64,000 nt of DNA from Variovorax sp. JS1663 (lineage in GTDB: Bacteria > Pseudomonadota > Gammaproteobacteria > Burkholderiales > Burkholderiaceae_C). The DNA lies in the NCBI RefSeq assembly GCF_002157355.1, contig NZ_LYMK01000036.1:1-64000 (forward strand). Direction: 5' to 3'. This document shows positions 43,667-52,597 of the stretch, one piece after another. The position numbers were made by a program, and so were the translations under genes. Every line of letters begins with the position of its first letter. Positions within the stretch are counted from its first letter, which is position 1. The notes under the pieces were generated by a model. It did not search any database and was not told the origin of the DNA. It saw only the letters and a list, made by a program, of their open reading frames with translations.

Positions 43667-44224
43667 CTACTGCAGCGCGTATCGCCTGTAGAGCTGTTGC
43701 TCCAGATTTGGTGGCGTGACGCAACGAGCCAGAAGTTCGACGGACATGTGACTCCATCCTCTTTTCCTGTCGAACTGACTTCCGTGCTTCGAAGCTGAAA
43801 CCTGCAGCCTCACCATTTGATGAGACGAGCTGAAGTTTTCCGCTTCAGCAATGGCCTGCCGCATGTCTTCCTTGATTCTCGTTTCGGCCGCCTTGTTGTT
43901 CGCTTTGCCGGCCATATCCAGAGCGTTGCTGTAAGCGAGTTCCACGCGGCGCCGATAGTCGAACGTCTGGCCGGCAGCGATTCTCGAAGCATCCCCGCCA
44001 CCGTTATTGACGCTGTGCTGGTGCACTCGGTGATTCATGATGACGTGGCCGACTGGTGCCGTCGCTGTGCACGAGCGCGGACAGTCACTGCCACCCCAAC
44101 TCGCCGTACATCGCGCTTCGCAGCCCGCGACCCACTTCTCCGTTCCGACTTGGCAGAACTCTTGGGCGCCCGCTGTGCCGAGCAGCGCGGAGCAGGTGGC
44201 GAAGACAACGGCGAAATTCCTCAT
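43667..44224 (-). CDS. Orphan secreted Cys-rich-headed protein, unknown function
   Basis: I do not recognise this 185-residue protein. It has a clear signal peptide (about 1-20, ending AGAQ). The mature N-terminus is short and cysteine-rich (five cysteines between about residues 24 and 52), possibly disulfide-bonded. A mostly helical, charged part follows. The start at ATG 44224 is well supported by GGAGG six bases upstream. Its base composition is visibly more AT-rich than all neighbours, and it sits alone between two LysR genes, suggesting acquisition by transfer. A C-terminal lone cysteine near residue 170 adds to the cysteine set. Confidence 0.65.
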   Translation of the reverse strand: MRNFAVVFATCSALLGTAGAQEFCQVGTEKWVAGCEARCTASWGGSDCPRSCTATAPVGHVIMNHRVHQHSVNNGGGDASRIAAGQTFDYRRRVELAYSNALDMAGKANNKAAETRIKEDMRQAIAEAENFSSSHQMVRLQVSASKHGSQFDRKRGWSHMSVELLARCVTPPNLEQQLYRRYALQ

Positions 44225-44347
44225 ACTGAACCTCCAGACTGATGCGTCTCTGACACCCCAAGGTGTTTACACAGCTATTTTTCTTGAGGCGCAGACACAT
44301 GGCATCCCGGCGAGGGGATGTGCTGAGTGGTTCCAACAGCATGTCTG

Positions 44348-45259
44348 CTAGGGCGCCAAGTTAGTCTCGCCCAGGGGGCGCAGTGTGTCCCGCAGGTAGT
44401 CCGTCAACACCCGCACCGCATGCGACGGATGCCGGTCCTGCATCGTCAGGATGTAGAGCGCATTGCCCAGCCCCTGCGCCTGCCAGTCCGGCAGCACGCG
44501 CCGCGCGCGGCCGGTGCGCCGATCTTCCGTCATCGCGTAGTCCGGCAGGAGCGCGATGCCAGCGCCGGCCAGCATCGCGCTTCGCAGGAAAGGGAAGTGC
44601 TCGCTCTGCAGATGCGGCGGCAGCCGCAGTTCGCGCCGCTGTGCCGCCTGCTGCAGCACCAGCCGGAAGAGGCGCTCGGGGCCAGGCGTGCAAAGCATGC
44701 GATGCGTCTCCAGGTCCTCGGGCACAGCGATGGCGGATCGCGCGTCGAGGTACGCCGGCGCGGCATACAGGCCCCAGTTGATCGGGCACAGCTCGCGTGC
44801 CACCTGCTCCGGCGGCGGGTAGGAGGTGATGCGCACGGCCACGTCGATCTCCGCGGCGATCAGGTCCACCACGCGGTTGGCGAACAGCACGCGCAGCGAG
44901 ATGTCGGGATGGGCCTGCTGGAAGGTCAGCAGCTTCTCGCCCAGGTAGAACTCGCCCAGCCCGCTCGGGATGCTGAGGCGCACGTGGCCGCGCACCGTGC
45001 GGCCCAGGCTGTCGATGGCGGCGCGCGCCGCGTCCACCTCGGCCAGCATGCGCAGCCCGTGCTCGTAGAGCTCGCGGCCGGCATCGGTGGGTGCGAGCCG
45101 GCGCGTGGTGCGGCGAAGCAGGGTGGCGCCGACCTGGCGCTCCAGGCCCTTGAGTTCCTTGCTGATCTGCGAGCGCGTCACGTTGCGGCGGCGCGCGGCT
45201 TCGCTGAGGTTGCCGGCGTCCACGATCTCCACCAGCGTGCGAACCAGGTTCAGGTCCAT
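44348..45259 (-). CDS. LysR family transcriptional regulator
   Basis: A 303-residue LysR-type regulator. Its HTH (LVEIVDAGNLSEAARRRNVTRSQISKELKGLE) closely resembles that of the LysR encoded at 42746-43666, so the two are probably related by duplication. The effector domain spans about 88-295. It is divergent from the SDR/ligase/Bug operon across a 101-base gap that contains the palindrome AGACTGAGTCT (45283-45293). It presumably controls that operon. Confidence 0.91.
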   Translation of the reverse strand: MDLNLVRTLVEIVDAGNLSEAARRRNVTRSQISKELKGLERQVGATLLRRTTRRLAPTDAGRELYEHGLRMLAEVDAARAAIDSLGRTVRGHVRLSIPSGLGEFYLGEKLLTFQQAHPDISLRVLFANRVVDLIAAEIDVAVRITSYPPPEQVARELCPINWGLYAAPAYLDARSAIAVPEDLETHRMLCTPGPERLFRLVLQQAAQRRELRLPPHLQSEHFPFLRSAMLAGAGIALLPDYAMTEDRRTGRARRVLPDWQAQGLGNALYILTMQDRHPSHAVRVLTDYLRDTLRPLGETNLAP

Positions 45260-45360
45260 GGAATTGTCAACCCAACGGAAACAGACTGAGTCTTGAGAGA
45301 CGGATTGTATGGATCCGGGGCGACGATAAAGTCAGTCCATCCCCCCGAAAGGAGACAACC

Positions 45361-46245
45361 ATGTTCAAGGACAACCTGTTCGCGGGCCAGCGCGTGCTCG
45401 TGACCGGCGGCGGCACCGGGCTCGGCTTCGAGATGGCGAAGCAGCTGGCTGCGCTGGGCGCCGAAATTCACCTGTGCGGCCGGCGCGCCGGCGTGCTCGA
45501 CGAGGCGGCCGAACAACTGCGCGGGGGCTTCGGCGCCACCGTCGGCACCCATGCGCTGGACATCCGCTCGCCGCAGGCGGTGGACGAGATGATGGAGCGC
45601 ATCTGGACGCAGCACGGCCCGCTCGATGCGCTGGTCAACAACGCCGCCGGCAACTTCATCAGCCGCACCGAGGATCTCTCGCCCAACGGCTTCCACGCGA
45701 TTTCCGACATCGTGTTCCGCGGCACCTTCTATGCGACGCAGGCCGCGGGCAAGCGCTGGATCGCGGGCGGGCGCGGCGGCAGCGTGCTGTCCATCGTCGT
45801 CACCTGGGTCACGACCGGCTCGCCCTTCGTCGTGCCCTCGGCGATGTCGAAGGCCGGCATCGACGTGATGACCAAGTCGCTGGCGGTGGAGTGGGGCCCC
45901 AAGGGCATCCGGCTCAACGCGATCGCGCCGGGCGTGATCCCGACCGCGGGGGCCACCGGCCGCCTGCGCCCCGGCGAGGACAACCAGCAGGACCAGCGCG
46001 GGCGAGAGAACCCGACGCGCCGCCTGGGCACCGGCGAGGACCTGGGCCGGCTCGCGGCCTTCCTGCTGGCGCGCGAGAGCAGCTGGATCAATGGCCAGAC
46101 GATCACGCTGGACGGCGGCGATGCGCTGGCCAACGGTGCCTACTTCACGCAGTACCAGGACTGGGGCGATGCCGACTGGCAGGCCGCGCGCGAGCGCATC
46201 CAGGCCCTCAACGCGGCGGACAAGGCACAGCGGGGCGCGGAATGA
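45361..46245 (+). CDS. SDR oxidoreductase, 2,4-dienoyl-CoA reductase-like
   Basis: A 294-residue short-chain dehydrogenase. The NAD(P) motif TGGGTGLG begins near residue 15 and NNAAGN near 95. The active-site region reads VPSAMSKAGIDVMTKSLAVEWG: the catalytic lysine is present but the usual tyrosine four residues before it is serine. That pattern is characteristic of 2,4-dienoyl-CoA reductases, which use a different tyrosine. It would thus reduce an unsaturated acyl-CoA, consistent with the ligase encoded by the next, overlapping gene. ATG 45361 follows AAAGGAGA, a strong ribosome binding site. Confidence 0.85.
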   Translation: MFKDNLFAGQRVLVTGGGTGLGFEMAKQLAALGAEIHLCGRRAGVLDEAAEQLRGGFGATVGTHALDIRSPQAVDEMMERIWTQHGPLDALVNNAAGNFISRTEDLSPNGFHAISDIVFRGTFYATQAAGKRWIAGGRGGSVLSIVVTWVTTGSPFVVPSAMSKAGIDVMTKSLAVEWGPKGIRLNAIAPGVIPTAGATGRLRPGEDNQQDQRGRENPTRRLGTGEDLGRLAAFLLARESSWINGQTITLDGGDALANGAYFTQYQDWGDADWQAARERIQALNAADKAQRGAE

Positions 46246-47738
46246 GCGTTTGCGACGTCCATCTCGAGGGCCGCGTCATCGATGCGGCCACGCAGGCCGC
46301 GCGCGGCGCGCGCCTGGCCGGCGGCCTGCGGCGCCTGGGCCTGCAGGAAGGCGACGTGGTCGCCGTGCTGCTGCGCAACGACGCGGCCTACATCGACGTG
46401 GTCCACGCCTGCCGCCAGGCCGGCATCGCCTACTGCCCGGTCAACTGGCATTTCACGGCGGAGGAGGTCGCCTTCCTGCTGCGCGACAGTGGCGCCAAGG
46501 CGCTGCTCGCCCAAGGCGAACTGCTGGATGCGGTGGCGGCTGCGCTGCCCGGGGAGATGGCCGTGCTGGCGGTCGGCCAGACCCGGTTGCCGCAGGCGCT
46601 GGCCTATGAGCCCTGGCTGGCCGCGCAGCCGCCCTACGACGGGCCGGTCGTCTCGCCGCGCGCGCACATGGCCTACACCTCCGGCACCACCGGCCGCCCC
46701 AAGGGCGTGGTGCGCGCACCGATCCCGGTGGCCGAGCTCCAGGCGCGGCAGGCGCACATCCGGCAGCTGGTCGCGCTGAGCTTCGGCCTTACGCCGGGCT
46801 GCCGCGCGCTGCTGCCGGCGCCGCTCTACCACAGCGCGCCCAGCGTGTTCCTGCAGAACGCGCTGCTCGTCGCCGAGCGCCTGGTGCTGATGGCGCGCTT
46901 CGACGCCGAGGCGCTGCTCGCCGCGATCGAGCGGCATCGCATCGAGGTGGTGTACCTGGTGCCGATCATGTATGTGCGCCTCTTGCGGCTGCCGGAGGCG
47001 GTGCGGCAGCGCTACGACATCTCCACGCTGCGCTTCGTGGCCTCCACCGGCGCACCCTGCGCGCCCGAGGTCAAGCGCGCGATGATCGAGTGGTTCGGCC
47101 CGGTGATCCACGAGACCTATGCCTCCAGCGAGGCGGGCATGGTCACCGCCATCAGCGCCGTCGAGGCGCTGGCGCGGCCCGGCAGCGCGGGCCAGCCGCT
47201 GCTCGATGCGCAGGTTCGCATCCTCGACGAGGAAGGCAGGGCGCTGCCCACCGGCGAGGTCGGGCTGATCTACGTGCGGCAGCCCGCGTATCCCGATTTC
47301 ACCTACCGCCACAACGACGAGGCGCGCCAAGCCGTCGAGCGCGACGGCCTCGTCAGCCTCGGCGATATGGGTTATCTCGATGCCGACGGCTATCTCTACG
47401 TGTGCGACCGGGCCTCGGACATGGTGATCTCGGGTGGCGTCAACATCTACCCCGCCGAGATCGAGCACCGGTTGCTCGCGTTCCCCGGCGTGGCCGATTG
47501 CGCGGTCTTCGGTGTGCCCGATGCCGAGTACGGCGAGCGCCTGCACGCGGTGGTCGAGGCTGCTGCAGGCACGGCGCTGCAGCCGGCCTCGCTGCGCGAA
47601 TGGCTGCAGGGCGGCCTGTCTTCCTTCAAGGTGCCGCGCAGCATCGAGATCGCGCCGCTGCCGCGCGACGACAACGGAAAGATCGCCAAGCGCCGCTTGC
47701 GCGAGCAGCACTGGCAAGGCCAGGCCCGCCGCGTCTGA
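46242..47738 (+). CDS. Acyl-CoA synthetase (AMP-forming)
   Basis: A 498-residue ANL ligase with the AMP loop AYTSGTTGRPKGVV near residue 145, the A5-type segment ETYASSEAG, LGDMGYLDADGYLYVCDRASDMVISGG near residue 375 and the catalytic lysine in DDNGKIAKRRL. It overlaps the SDR gene by four bases (ATGA). The N-terminus is shorter than that of most ANL enzymes and begins inside the usual first strands, so it may be slightly truncated or simply compact. The substrate is unknown but is shared with the SDR and the adjacent Bug receptor. Confidence 0.87.
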   Translation: MSVCDVHLEGRVIDAATQAARGARLAGGLRRLGLQEGDVVAVLLRNDAAYIDVVHACRQAGIAYCPVNWHFTAEEVAFLLRDSGAKALLAQGELLDAVAAALPGEMAVLAVGQTRLPQALAYEPWLAAQPPYDGPVVSPRAHMAYTSGTTGRPKGVVRAPIPVAELQARQAHIRQLVALSFGLTPGCRALLPAPLYHSAPSVFLQNALLVAERLVLMARFDAEALLAAIERHRIEVVYLVPIMYVRLLRLPEAVRQRYDISTLRFVASTGAPCAPEVKRAMIEWFGPVIHETYASSEAGMVTAISAVEALARPGSAGQPLLDAQVRILDEEGRALPTGEVGLIYVRQPAYPDFTYRHNDEARQAVERDGLVSLGDMGYLDADGYLYVCDRASDMVISGGVNIYPAEIEHRLLAFPGVADCAVFGVPDAEYGERLHAVVEAAAGTALQPASLREWLQGGLSSFKVPRSIEIAPLPRDDNGKIAKRRLREQHWQGQARRV

Positions 47739-47764
47739 TCACTAATACGAACGGAGACATCACC

Positions 47765-48742
47765 ATGAAGCAACTGCTGGGCGCCATCGCCCTTTCTCTC
47801 GCCTGTACCGCCGGCCTGGCGCACGCGGACTACCCCGATCGACCCCTGAAGCTGGTCGTGCCCTACACGCCCGGCGGCTCCGCCGACATCCTGGGCCGCG
47901 CGCTTGCCGCCGAGCTGGGCAAGGAAGTCGGCCAGCAGGTCGTGGTCGAGAACAAGCCGGGCGCCAACACCATGATTGCCGCAAGCGCCGTGGCGCGCGC
48001 GCCCGCGGACGGCTACACCCTGCTGCTGGGCAGCAGCGCCAGCATGGTGCTCAACCCGCTGCTCTACAAGAAGATGAGCTACGTGCCGCAGAAGGACTAC
48101 CGTGTGCTCGCGGTGGTGGCCGAGGCGCCGCTGGTGGTGGTGAGCAACGACAAGGTGGCGGCGCAGAACCTCAAGGATTTCACTGCCTATGCCAAGGCCA
48201 ATGCCGGACGCCTCAACTACAGCTCCGTCGGCCTGGGCAACCCGCTGCAGCTGGCCACCGAGATGCTCAAGGGTGAGTTGCAGTTCGAGGCGACCCACGT
48301 GCCCTACAACGGCAGCGCACCCGCGCTGGCCGCGCTGCTGGCCAACGACACGCAGCTGATGGTCGACGTGGCCGCCACCTCGCTGCCGCACATCCGCGCC
48401 GGCAAGCTGCGCGCGCTGGCCGTCACCGGCAGCGAGCGCCTGAAGTCGTTGCCCGAGGTGCCCACCGTGGCCGAGTCGGGCGCGCCCGGCTTCCACGCGG
48501 CCACCTGGTTCGGCGTCGCGGTGCCGGCCGCCACGCCGGCGCCGGTGGCGCAGCGCCTGCAGGCGGCGCTGGCGAAGGTGATGGCCGTACCCGCCTTCCG
48601 CAGCCAGCTGGAGGCGCAGTCGCTGCTGGCGCAGCCGCCGCGCGGCGAGGCCGAGCTGGACAAGTACATCGAGCGCGACCGCGCCAGCTGGGGCAAGGTC
48701 ATCCGTGCCCACAACATCACGCTGGAAGCCTCGGGAACCTGA
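47765..48742 (+). CDS. Bug/TctC-type solute-binding protein
   Basis: A 325-residue periplasmic receptor with a Sec signal peptide (about 1-21, ending AHA). The family blocks are YPDRPLKLVVPYTPGGSADILGR, VVENKPGANTMIA and ARAPADGYT. No transporter membrane subunits are nearby. It ends the SDR-ligase operon, and probably binds the carboxylate that the ligase activates. Homologues bind diverse organic acids, so the ligand is not predictable. Confidence 0.9.
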   Translation: MKQLLGAIALSLACTAGLAHADYPDRPLKLVVPYTPGGSADILGRALAAELGKEVGQQVVVENKPGANTMIAASAVARAPADGYTLLLGSSASMVLNPLLYKKMSYVPQKDYRVLAVVAEAPLVVVSNDKVAAQNLKDFTAYAKANAGRLNYSSVGLGNPLQLATEMLKGELQFEATHVPYNGSAPALAALLANDTQLMVDVAATSLPHIRAGKLRALAVTGSERLKSLPEVPTVAESGAPGFHAATWFGVAVPAATPAPVAQRLQAALAKVMAVPAFRSQLEAQSLLAQPPRGEAELDKYIERDRASWGKVIRAHNITLEASGT

Positions 48743-48865
48743 GTCCCGGAGTTGAGGGCGTTTCGGGCCTCTGATCGCCCGTTTGCTTCGGTGTCGCCCC
48801 CGAAAAGAATGGTCCACCCGCACCACGAGTGCGGCGGACTATTGCTTTTCAAGGGACTCCACGCA

Positions 48866-50428
48866 ATGAAGAACTGGAAGATCAGCGCCCGCCTGGGCCT
48901 GGGTTTCGCCATCCTGCTGCTCTTGCAGATGGCCATCGCCGCCATCGGCCTGAACCAGATGGCAGGGCTTTCGGACCAGATCCGCATCACGAACGAGATC
49001 GGCGCAGGCAAGCTCAACGAACTCACCAACGTCCAGTTCGCCATCGGCAAGCGGGCCATCGCCGCGCGCAACCTTGCGCTGGTCGCCGACCCGGCGCTCC
49101 AGAAGAGCGACCTGGACCTGGTCAAGTCCTCCCAGGCCGAGATCGACAAGGGCATGGAGCGGCTGGCGGGCATCATGAAAGATCCGGCCGCCGCCACGGC
49201 CGGCGAGCGCCGCATGCTCGAACAGCTGAGGGAGCTCGAGGCGAAATACCTGCCGATCGCCGGCAAGGTCGTGTCGCTCGCCACCTCGGCCAGGACCGAG
49301 GAGGCGGTCAAGGCACTGACGCAGGAGTGCATGCCGCTGCTGACCCGGGTGATCGCCCACGTGGAGGCCTTCGAGAAGATGCTGAAGGCAGGTTCCGAGC
49401 AGAGCGTCGCCGCCGCGCAGGCCACCTACGGCAGTGCGAAGTGGGTGATCATGCTGATCAGCGGCCTGTCCCTGCTGGCCGGCGCGGTCACCGCCGTCCT
49501 GCTGACCCGCTCCATCACCCGCCCGCTCAACGAGGCGGTGCATGTGGCCCAGACCGTCGCCTCGGGCGACCTGAGCAGCCGCGTGACGGCCAGCACCCGC
49601 GACGAGACCGGCCTGCTGATGACCGCGCTGCGCGACATGAACGACAGCCTGGCCAAGGTGGTCGGCGAGGTGCGCAGCGGCACCGACACCATCGCCACCG
49701 CCTCGGGCCAGATCTCGGCCGGCAACCAGAACCTGTCCTCGCGCACCGAGGAGCAGGCCAGCTCGCTGGAGGAAACCGCGGCCTCGATGGAGCAGCTGAC
49801 CTCCACCGTCAAGCAGAACGCCGAGAACGCGCGGCAGGCCAACCAGCTGGCGATCTCGGCCTCCGGCGTCGCGGTCAAGGGCGGCGAGGTCGTGAGCCAG
49901 GTGGTGGACACCATGGCCTCGATCCACGCCTCCTCCAAGAAGATCGTCGACATCATCGGCGTCATCGACGGCATTGCCTTCCAGACCAACATCCTGGCGT
50001 TGAATGCGGCGGTGGAAGCCGCGCGCGCCGGCGAGCAGGGCCGCGGCTTCGCGGTGGTGGCCTCGGAGGTGCGCAACCTGGCGCAGCGCTCGGGCGCGGC
50101 CGCCAAGGAGATCAAGGGCCTGATCGACGACTCCGTCGGCAAGGTGGACGCGGGCACGGCCCTGGTCGGCGAGGCTGGCAAGACCATGCAGGAGATCGTC
50201 GCCAGCGTCCAGCGCGTGACCGACATCATGGGCGAGATCACCGCCGCCAGCCAGGAGCAGACCGCCGGCATCGAGCAGGTCAACCAGGCCATCGCGCAGA
50301 TGGACCAGGTGACGCAGCAGAACGCCGCGCTGGTGGAGCAGGCCTCGGCGGCCGCCCAGTCGATGCAGGAGCAGGCCGGTGGCCTGTCTCAGGTGGTGAG
50401 CGTGTTCAAGCTCGGGCGCGGCGCCTAG
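48866..50428 (+). CDS. Methyl-accepting chemotaxis protein
   Basis: A 520-residue Tar/Tsr-type chemoreceptor. TM1 (about 8-30) is followed by a four-helix-bundle periplasmic sensor (about 31-188), TM2 (about 190-212), a HAMP domain (about 213-265) and the cytoplasmic signalling hairpin. The tip is IAFQTNILALNAAVEAARAGEQGRGFAVVASEVRNLAQRS. No C-terminal CheR/CheB pentapeptide (NWETF-like) is present. ATG 48866 follows AAGGGACT. An inverted repeat (CCGCAC/GTGCGG, 48818-48834) lies in the leader. It may report a signal linked to the adjacent catabolic genes, but its ligand is unknown. Confidence 0.93.
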   Translation: MKNWKISARLGLGFAILLLLQMAIAAIGLNQMAGLSDQIRITNEIGAGKLNELTNVQFAIGKRAIAARNLALVADPALQKSDLDLVKSSQAEIDKGMERLAGIMKDPAAATAGERRMLEQLRELEAKYLPIAGKVVSLATSARTEEAVKALTQECMPLLTRVIAHVEAFEKMLKAGSEQSVAAAQATYGSAKWVIMLISGLSLLAGAVTAVLLTRSITRPLNEAVHVAQTVASGDLSSRVTASTRDETGLLMTALRDMNDSLAKVVGEVRSGTDTIATASGQISAGNQNLSSRTEEQASSLEETAASMEQLTSTVKQNAENARQANQLAISASGVAVKGGEVVSQVVDTMASIHASSKKIVDIIGVIDGIAFQTNILALNAAVEAARAGEQGRGFAVVASEVRNLAQRSGAAAKEIKGLIDDSVGKVDAGTALVGEAGKTMQEIVASVQRVTDIMGEITAASQEQTAGIEQVNQAIAQMDQVTQQNAALVEQASAAAQSMQEQAGGLSQVVSVFKLGRGA

Positions 50429-50432
50429 GCCC

Positions 50433-50831
50433 CTAGGCGCGCGGCTGCGACCGCGCGAACTGCCGGCCCGCCAGGCCGACGAAGACGTAGATCACCAGCG
50501 CGTGCAGCGCCCCGATGACCAGCAGGGCCAGGGCCAGCGCGGCGACGGGGATCTCGCCCTGGCTGGCCGACGCGACGAGCGAGAACAGCGCCTGGATGCC
50601 GAGATCGACCGCCAGCATGCCCAGCACGGCGCGGCGCTTTTCCGGGCGGGAGAAGTAGCGGCCGTTCCTGCGCGCAAAACCGAGGCAGGACCACATCACC
50701 GCACCCAGCAGCGCCGCGACGTTGACGCCCGCGTTGTTCTGCACGCCGATCGCGGTGAGCAGCGCGCCTGCTGCGAGTAGGAGCAGCAGGTAGGCGATGC
50801 CGAAGCGGAGAAGAAGATTCGAGATGGACAC
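50433..50831 (-). CDS. Small four-TM membrane protein (ABZJ_00895-like)
   Basis: A 132-residue protein with four predicted hydrophobic segments (about 8-28, 36-52, 68-88 and 95-120) and a basic C-terminal tail. The GRYFSRPEKRRAVLG segment between TM2 and TM3 resembles the pattern of the uncharacterised ABZJ_00895 family. No function is known. It is convergent with the chemoreceptor gene and marks the left edge of the lower-GC island; its own base composition matches the core genome. Confidence 0.7.
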   Translation of the reverse strand: MSISNLLLRFGIAYLLLLLAAGALLTAIGVQNNAGVNVAALLGAVMWSCLGFARRNGRYFSRPEKRRAVLGMLAVDLGIQALFSLVASASQGEIPVAALALALLVIGALHALVIYVFVGLAGRQFARSQPRA

Positions 50832-50856
50832 GGGCGGAGGTGCGCGGTGGGAAGGG

Positions 50857-51294
50857 TCAGATATGCAAGCGTTCTCTGAAGCTGTAGAACTCGCCTTCGC
50901 CGATGATGATGAAGTCCTGCAGCATCAGGTTGTGAAGCTCCCCGAGCGCATGCATCCGCTCGGCAATCTCGATGTCCTGCACGGAGGGCGTGCAGTTTCC
51001 CGAGGGATGGTTGTGGACCACGATGATGTTCGAGGCCCGCGCGAGGATCGCGTTGCGGAACACCTCGATCGGCTCGATGAGCGCGCTGGTGCCCGTCCCG
51101 ATCGATGCCACCTCGTACGACAGCACCTCCAGTTGCGGATTCAAGTGAAGGACGACGACCTTCTCCTTGGTTTCGTCCTGCATGTCCTTGAACAACTCGT
51201 AGACTTGACGCGGGTTGTCGATGGGTGTGTTGAGCAGATCGTCATCGACGCGTCGTCTTGTGAAGGTGACCTTGAGTTCCTTGAGATAGGCCAT
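50857..51294 (-). CDS. RadC-like JAMM/MPN-domain protein
   Basis: A 145-residue stand-alone RadC (JAB1/MPN) domain. The metal-binding JAMM signature H-x-H-x10-D is intact at H94, H96 and D107 (VVHNHPSGN then PSVQDIEI), with a possible catalytic glutamate near residue 44. It lacks the N-terminal helix-hairpin-helix domain of full RadC. Such short forms are frequent on mobile islands. The true biochemical role of RadC proteins remains unsettled; deubiquitinase-like peptidase or nuclease roles have been proposed. ATG 51294 has AAGGGAG upstream. It is the last gene of the TrlF operon. Confidence 0.87.
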   Translation of the reverse strand: MAYLKELKVTFTRRRVDDDLLNTPIDNPRQVYELFKDMQDETKEKVVVLHLNPQLEVLSYEVASIGTGTSALIEPIEVFRNAILARASNIIVVHNHPSGNCTPSVQDIEIAERMHALGELHNLMLQDFIIIGEGEFYSFRERLHI

Positions 51295-51316
51295 GTCGCT
51301 CGCTCCCTTGTACGAA

Positions 51317-52567
51317 TCACGATGGGGCTGCTCCGCCTTGCCGGACGGCCGGCAGAGATACTTGGACGAAGTCATCCGTGACATCAAACGCCGCGTCGCG
51401 GCCGGAGAAATCACGGGTCAATGGAACTATCTTTCGGCGAACGCCCATGCCGCGTTGCTCCACGTAGCCGTAGTCGCGCATGACCTCCATCACCACTGGG
51501 TTTCGAGCAGAACGCTGACCAGCCAACATCTTTTCGACCGTCATCGAGTTCTGCAATGACCCCGGGCTCTTGATGTCCAGCCGATCGGCATAGTTCACGA
51601 CCTCGACTTCTACCGGGCGTGTCCAGTCTCGGTGCACGAGGGCGTTCAAGACGGCCTCGCGCACGGCTTCCGGCGCAAACCGATTCCCCACCTCTCGGCG
51701 CAGACCATCCTGGAGTTCTTCCGCCTTGAGCGTGATGAACGGCTGCATGCGATCCGACAAGCGTTCCAGTAGACCCGCATCGACCGGCGGTTGGCTATGA
51801 TCGCCTGTCCACAACGCAACGAGCGGCCCGTCGATCACGCCGTCGTCCTGTGCCTGATACGTCATATCGATACCGGAGAACGACATCCAGCGGACGCCTG
51901 CGTATCGGACCTTCTGCCGCGGGCTATGGCCGAAGAGCACCATCCCAGCGATCGAGCACACCGGCGGACCATCGTTGCGCGCGACCATGAACCCAAGCCC
52001 GATGAGTCGCTGATGCCAAGCGTCGTCGTCAGGTGGCGATGCGGGATCGCCGACCACACGCACGAGGTAATCCTCCAGTCGGTTTCGGTCCAGGTCGACC
52101 AGAGCCGAGCCGGATACCGGCAGCAGTTCAGCATGCAACATACCACCACTCTCGAACAACCGCGCGAGTTGTTCCCGGGTTGCCCGGCGTGACGTACTGC
52201 CTACGCGAACGAATACCTCTTCACGGTCGTTGTGGCGGACCGTATAGGGCTTGGCAGTGCCCTCGGTCAGCGTGATGACCGCAACGCGCTTTCCGTCATC
52301 GAGCGCCACCACTTCGTAGTAAGGAAGAATCATCGGGTGCACATAGCGCCCGAAGACAGTGTCCATGACCCACCGCTCCAGATCGTCGCGCTGGATGCCG
52401 CTGATGCTTCCATCGTCTTCCACGCCCAGAAGGATCATGCCGCCCTTCAGGTTGGCAAGTGCGACGATCTCCTTGGCCAGTTGTTCGGGGCGCAGGTCGT
52501 CGCGCTTGAACTCGGCGCCCGAGTTCTCGCCGTTGGCAACGAGTTGCAGCAGATCACTCTTGAGCAT
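51317..52567 (-). CDS. AlbA_2 / HATPase-domain protein
   Basis: A 416-residue protein with an N-terminal Schlafen-type AlbA_2 domain (GAEFKRDDLRPEQLAKEIVALANLKGGMILLGVEDDG, about 18-120), as in many helicase-like or transcriptional regulators. A C-terminal GHKL ATPase-like domain follows (VREAVLNALVHRD and VEVVNYADRLDIKSPGSL, about 300-350), then a winged-helix-like tail ending GYVEQRGMGVRRKI. AGGAGAGG precedes ATG 52567. It lies 30 bases after the TrlF-like gene and 22 bases before the RadC-like gene, so the three probably act together. Proteins of this architecture occur in defence islands, but no activity is established here. Confidence 0.85.
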   Translation of the reverse strand: MLKSDLLQLVANGENSGAEFKRDDLRPEQLAKEIVALANLKGGMILLGVEDDGSISGIQRDDLERWVMDTVFGRYVHPMILPYYEVVALDDGKRVAVITLTEGTAKPYTVRHNDREEVFVRVGSTSRRATREQLARLFESGGMLHAELLPVSGSALVDLDRNRLEDYLVRVVGDPASPPDDDAWHQRLIGLGFMVARNDGPPVCSIAGMVLFGHSPRQKVRYAGVRWMSFSGIDMTYQAQDDGVIDGPLVALWTGDHSQPPVDAGLLERLSDRMQPFITLKAEELQDGLRREVGNRFAPEAVREAVLNALVHRDWTRPVEVEVVNYADRLDIKSPGSLQNSMTVEKMLAGQRSARNPVVMEVMRDYGYVEQRGMGVRRKIVPLTRDFSGRDAAFDVTDDFVQVSLPAVRQGGAAPS

Positions 52568-52597
52568 GGCCTCTCCTGATTTGTTTGAGCATTCGCG

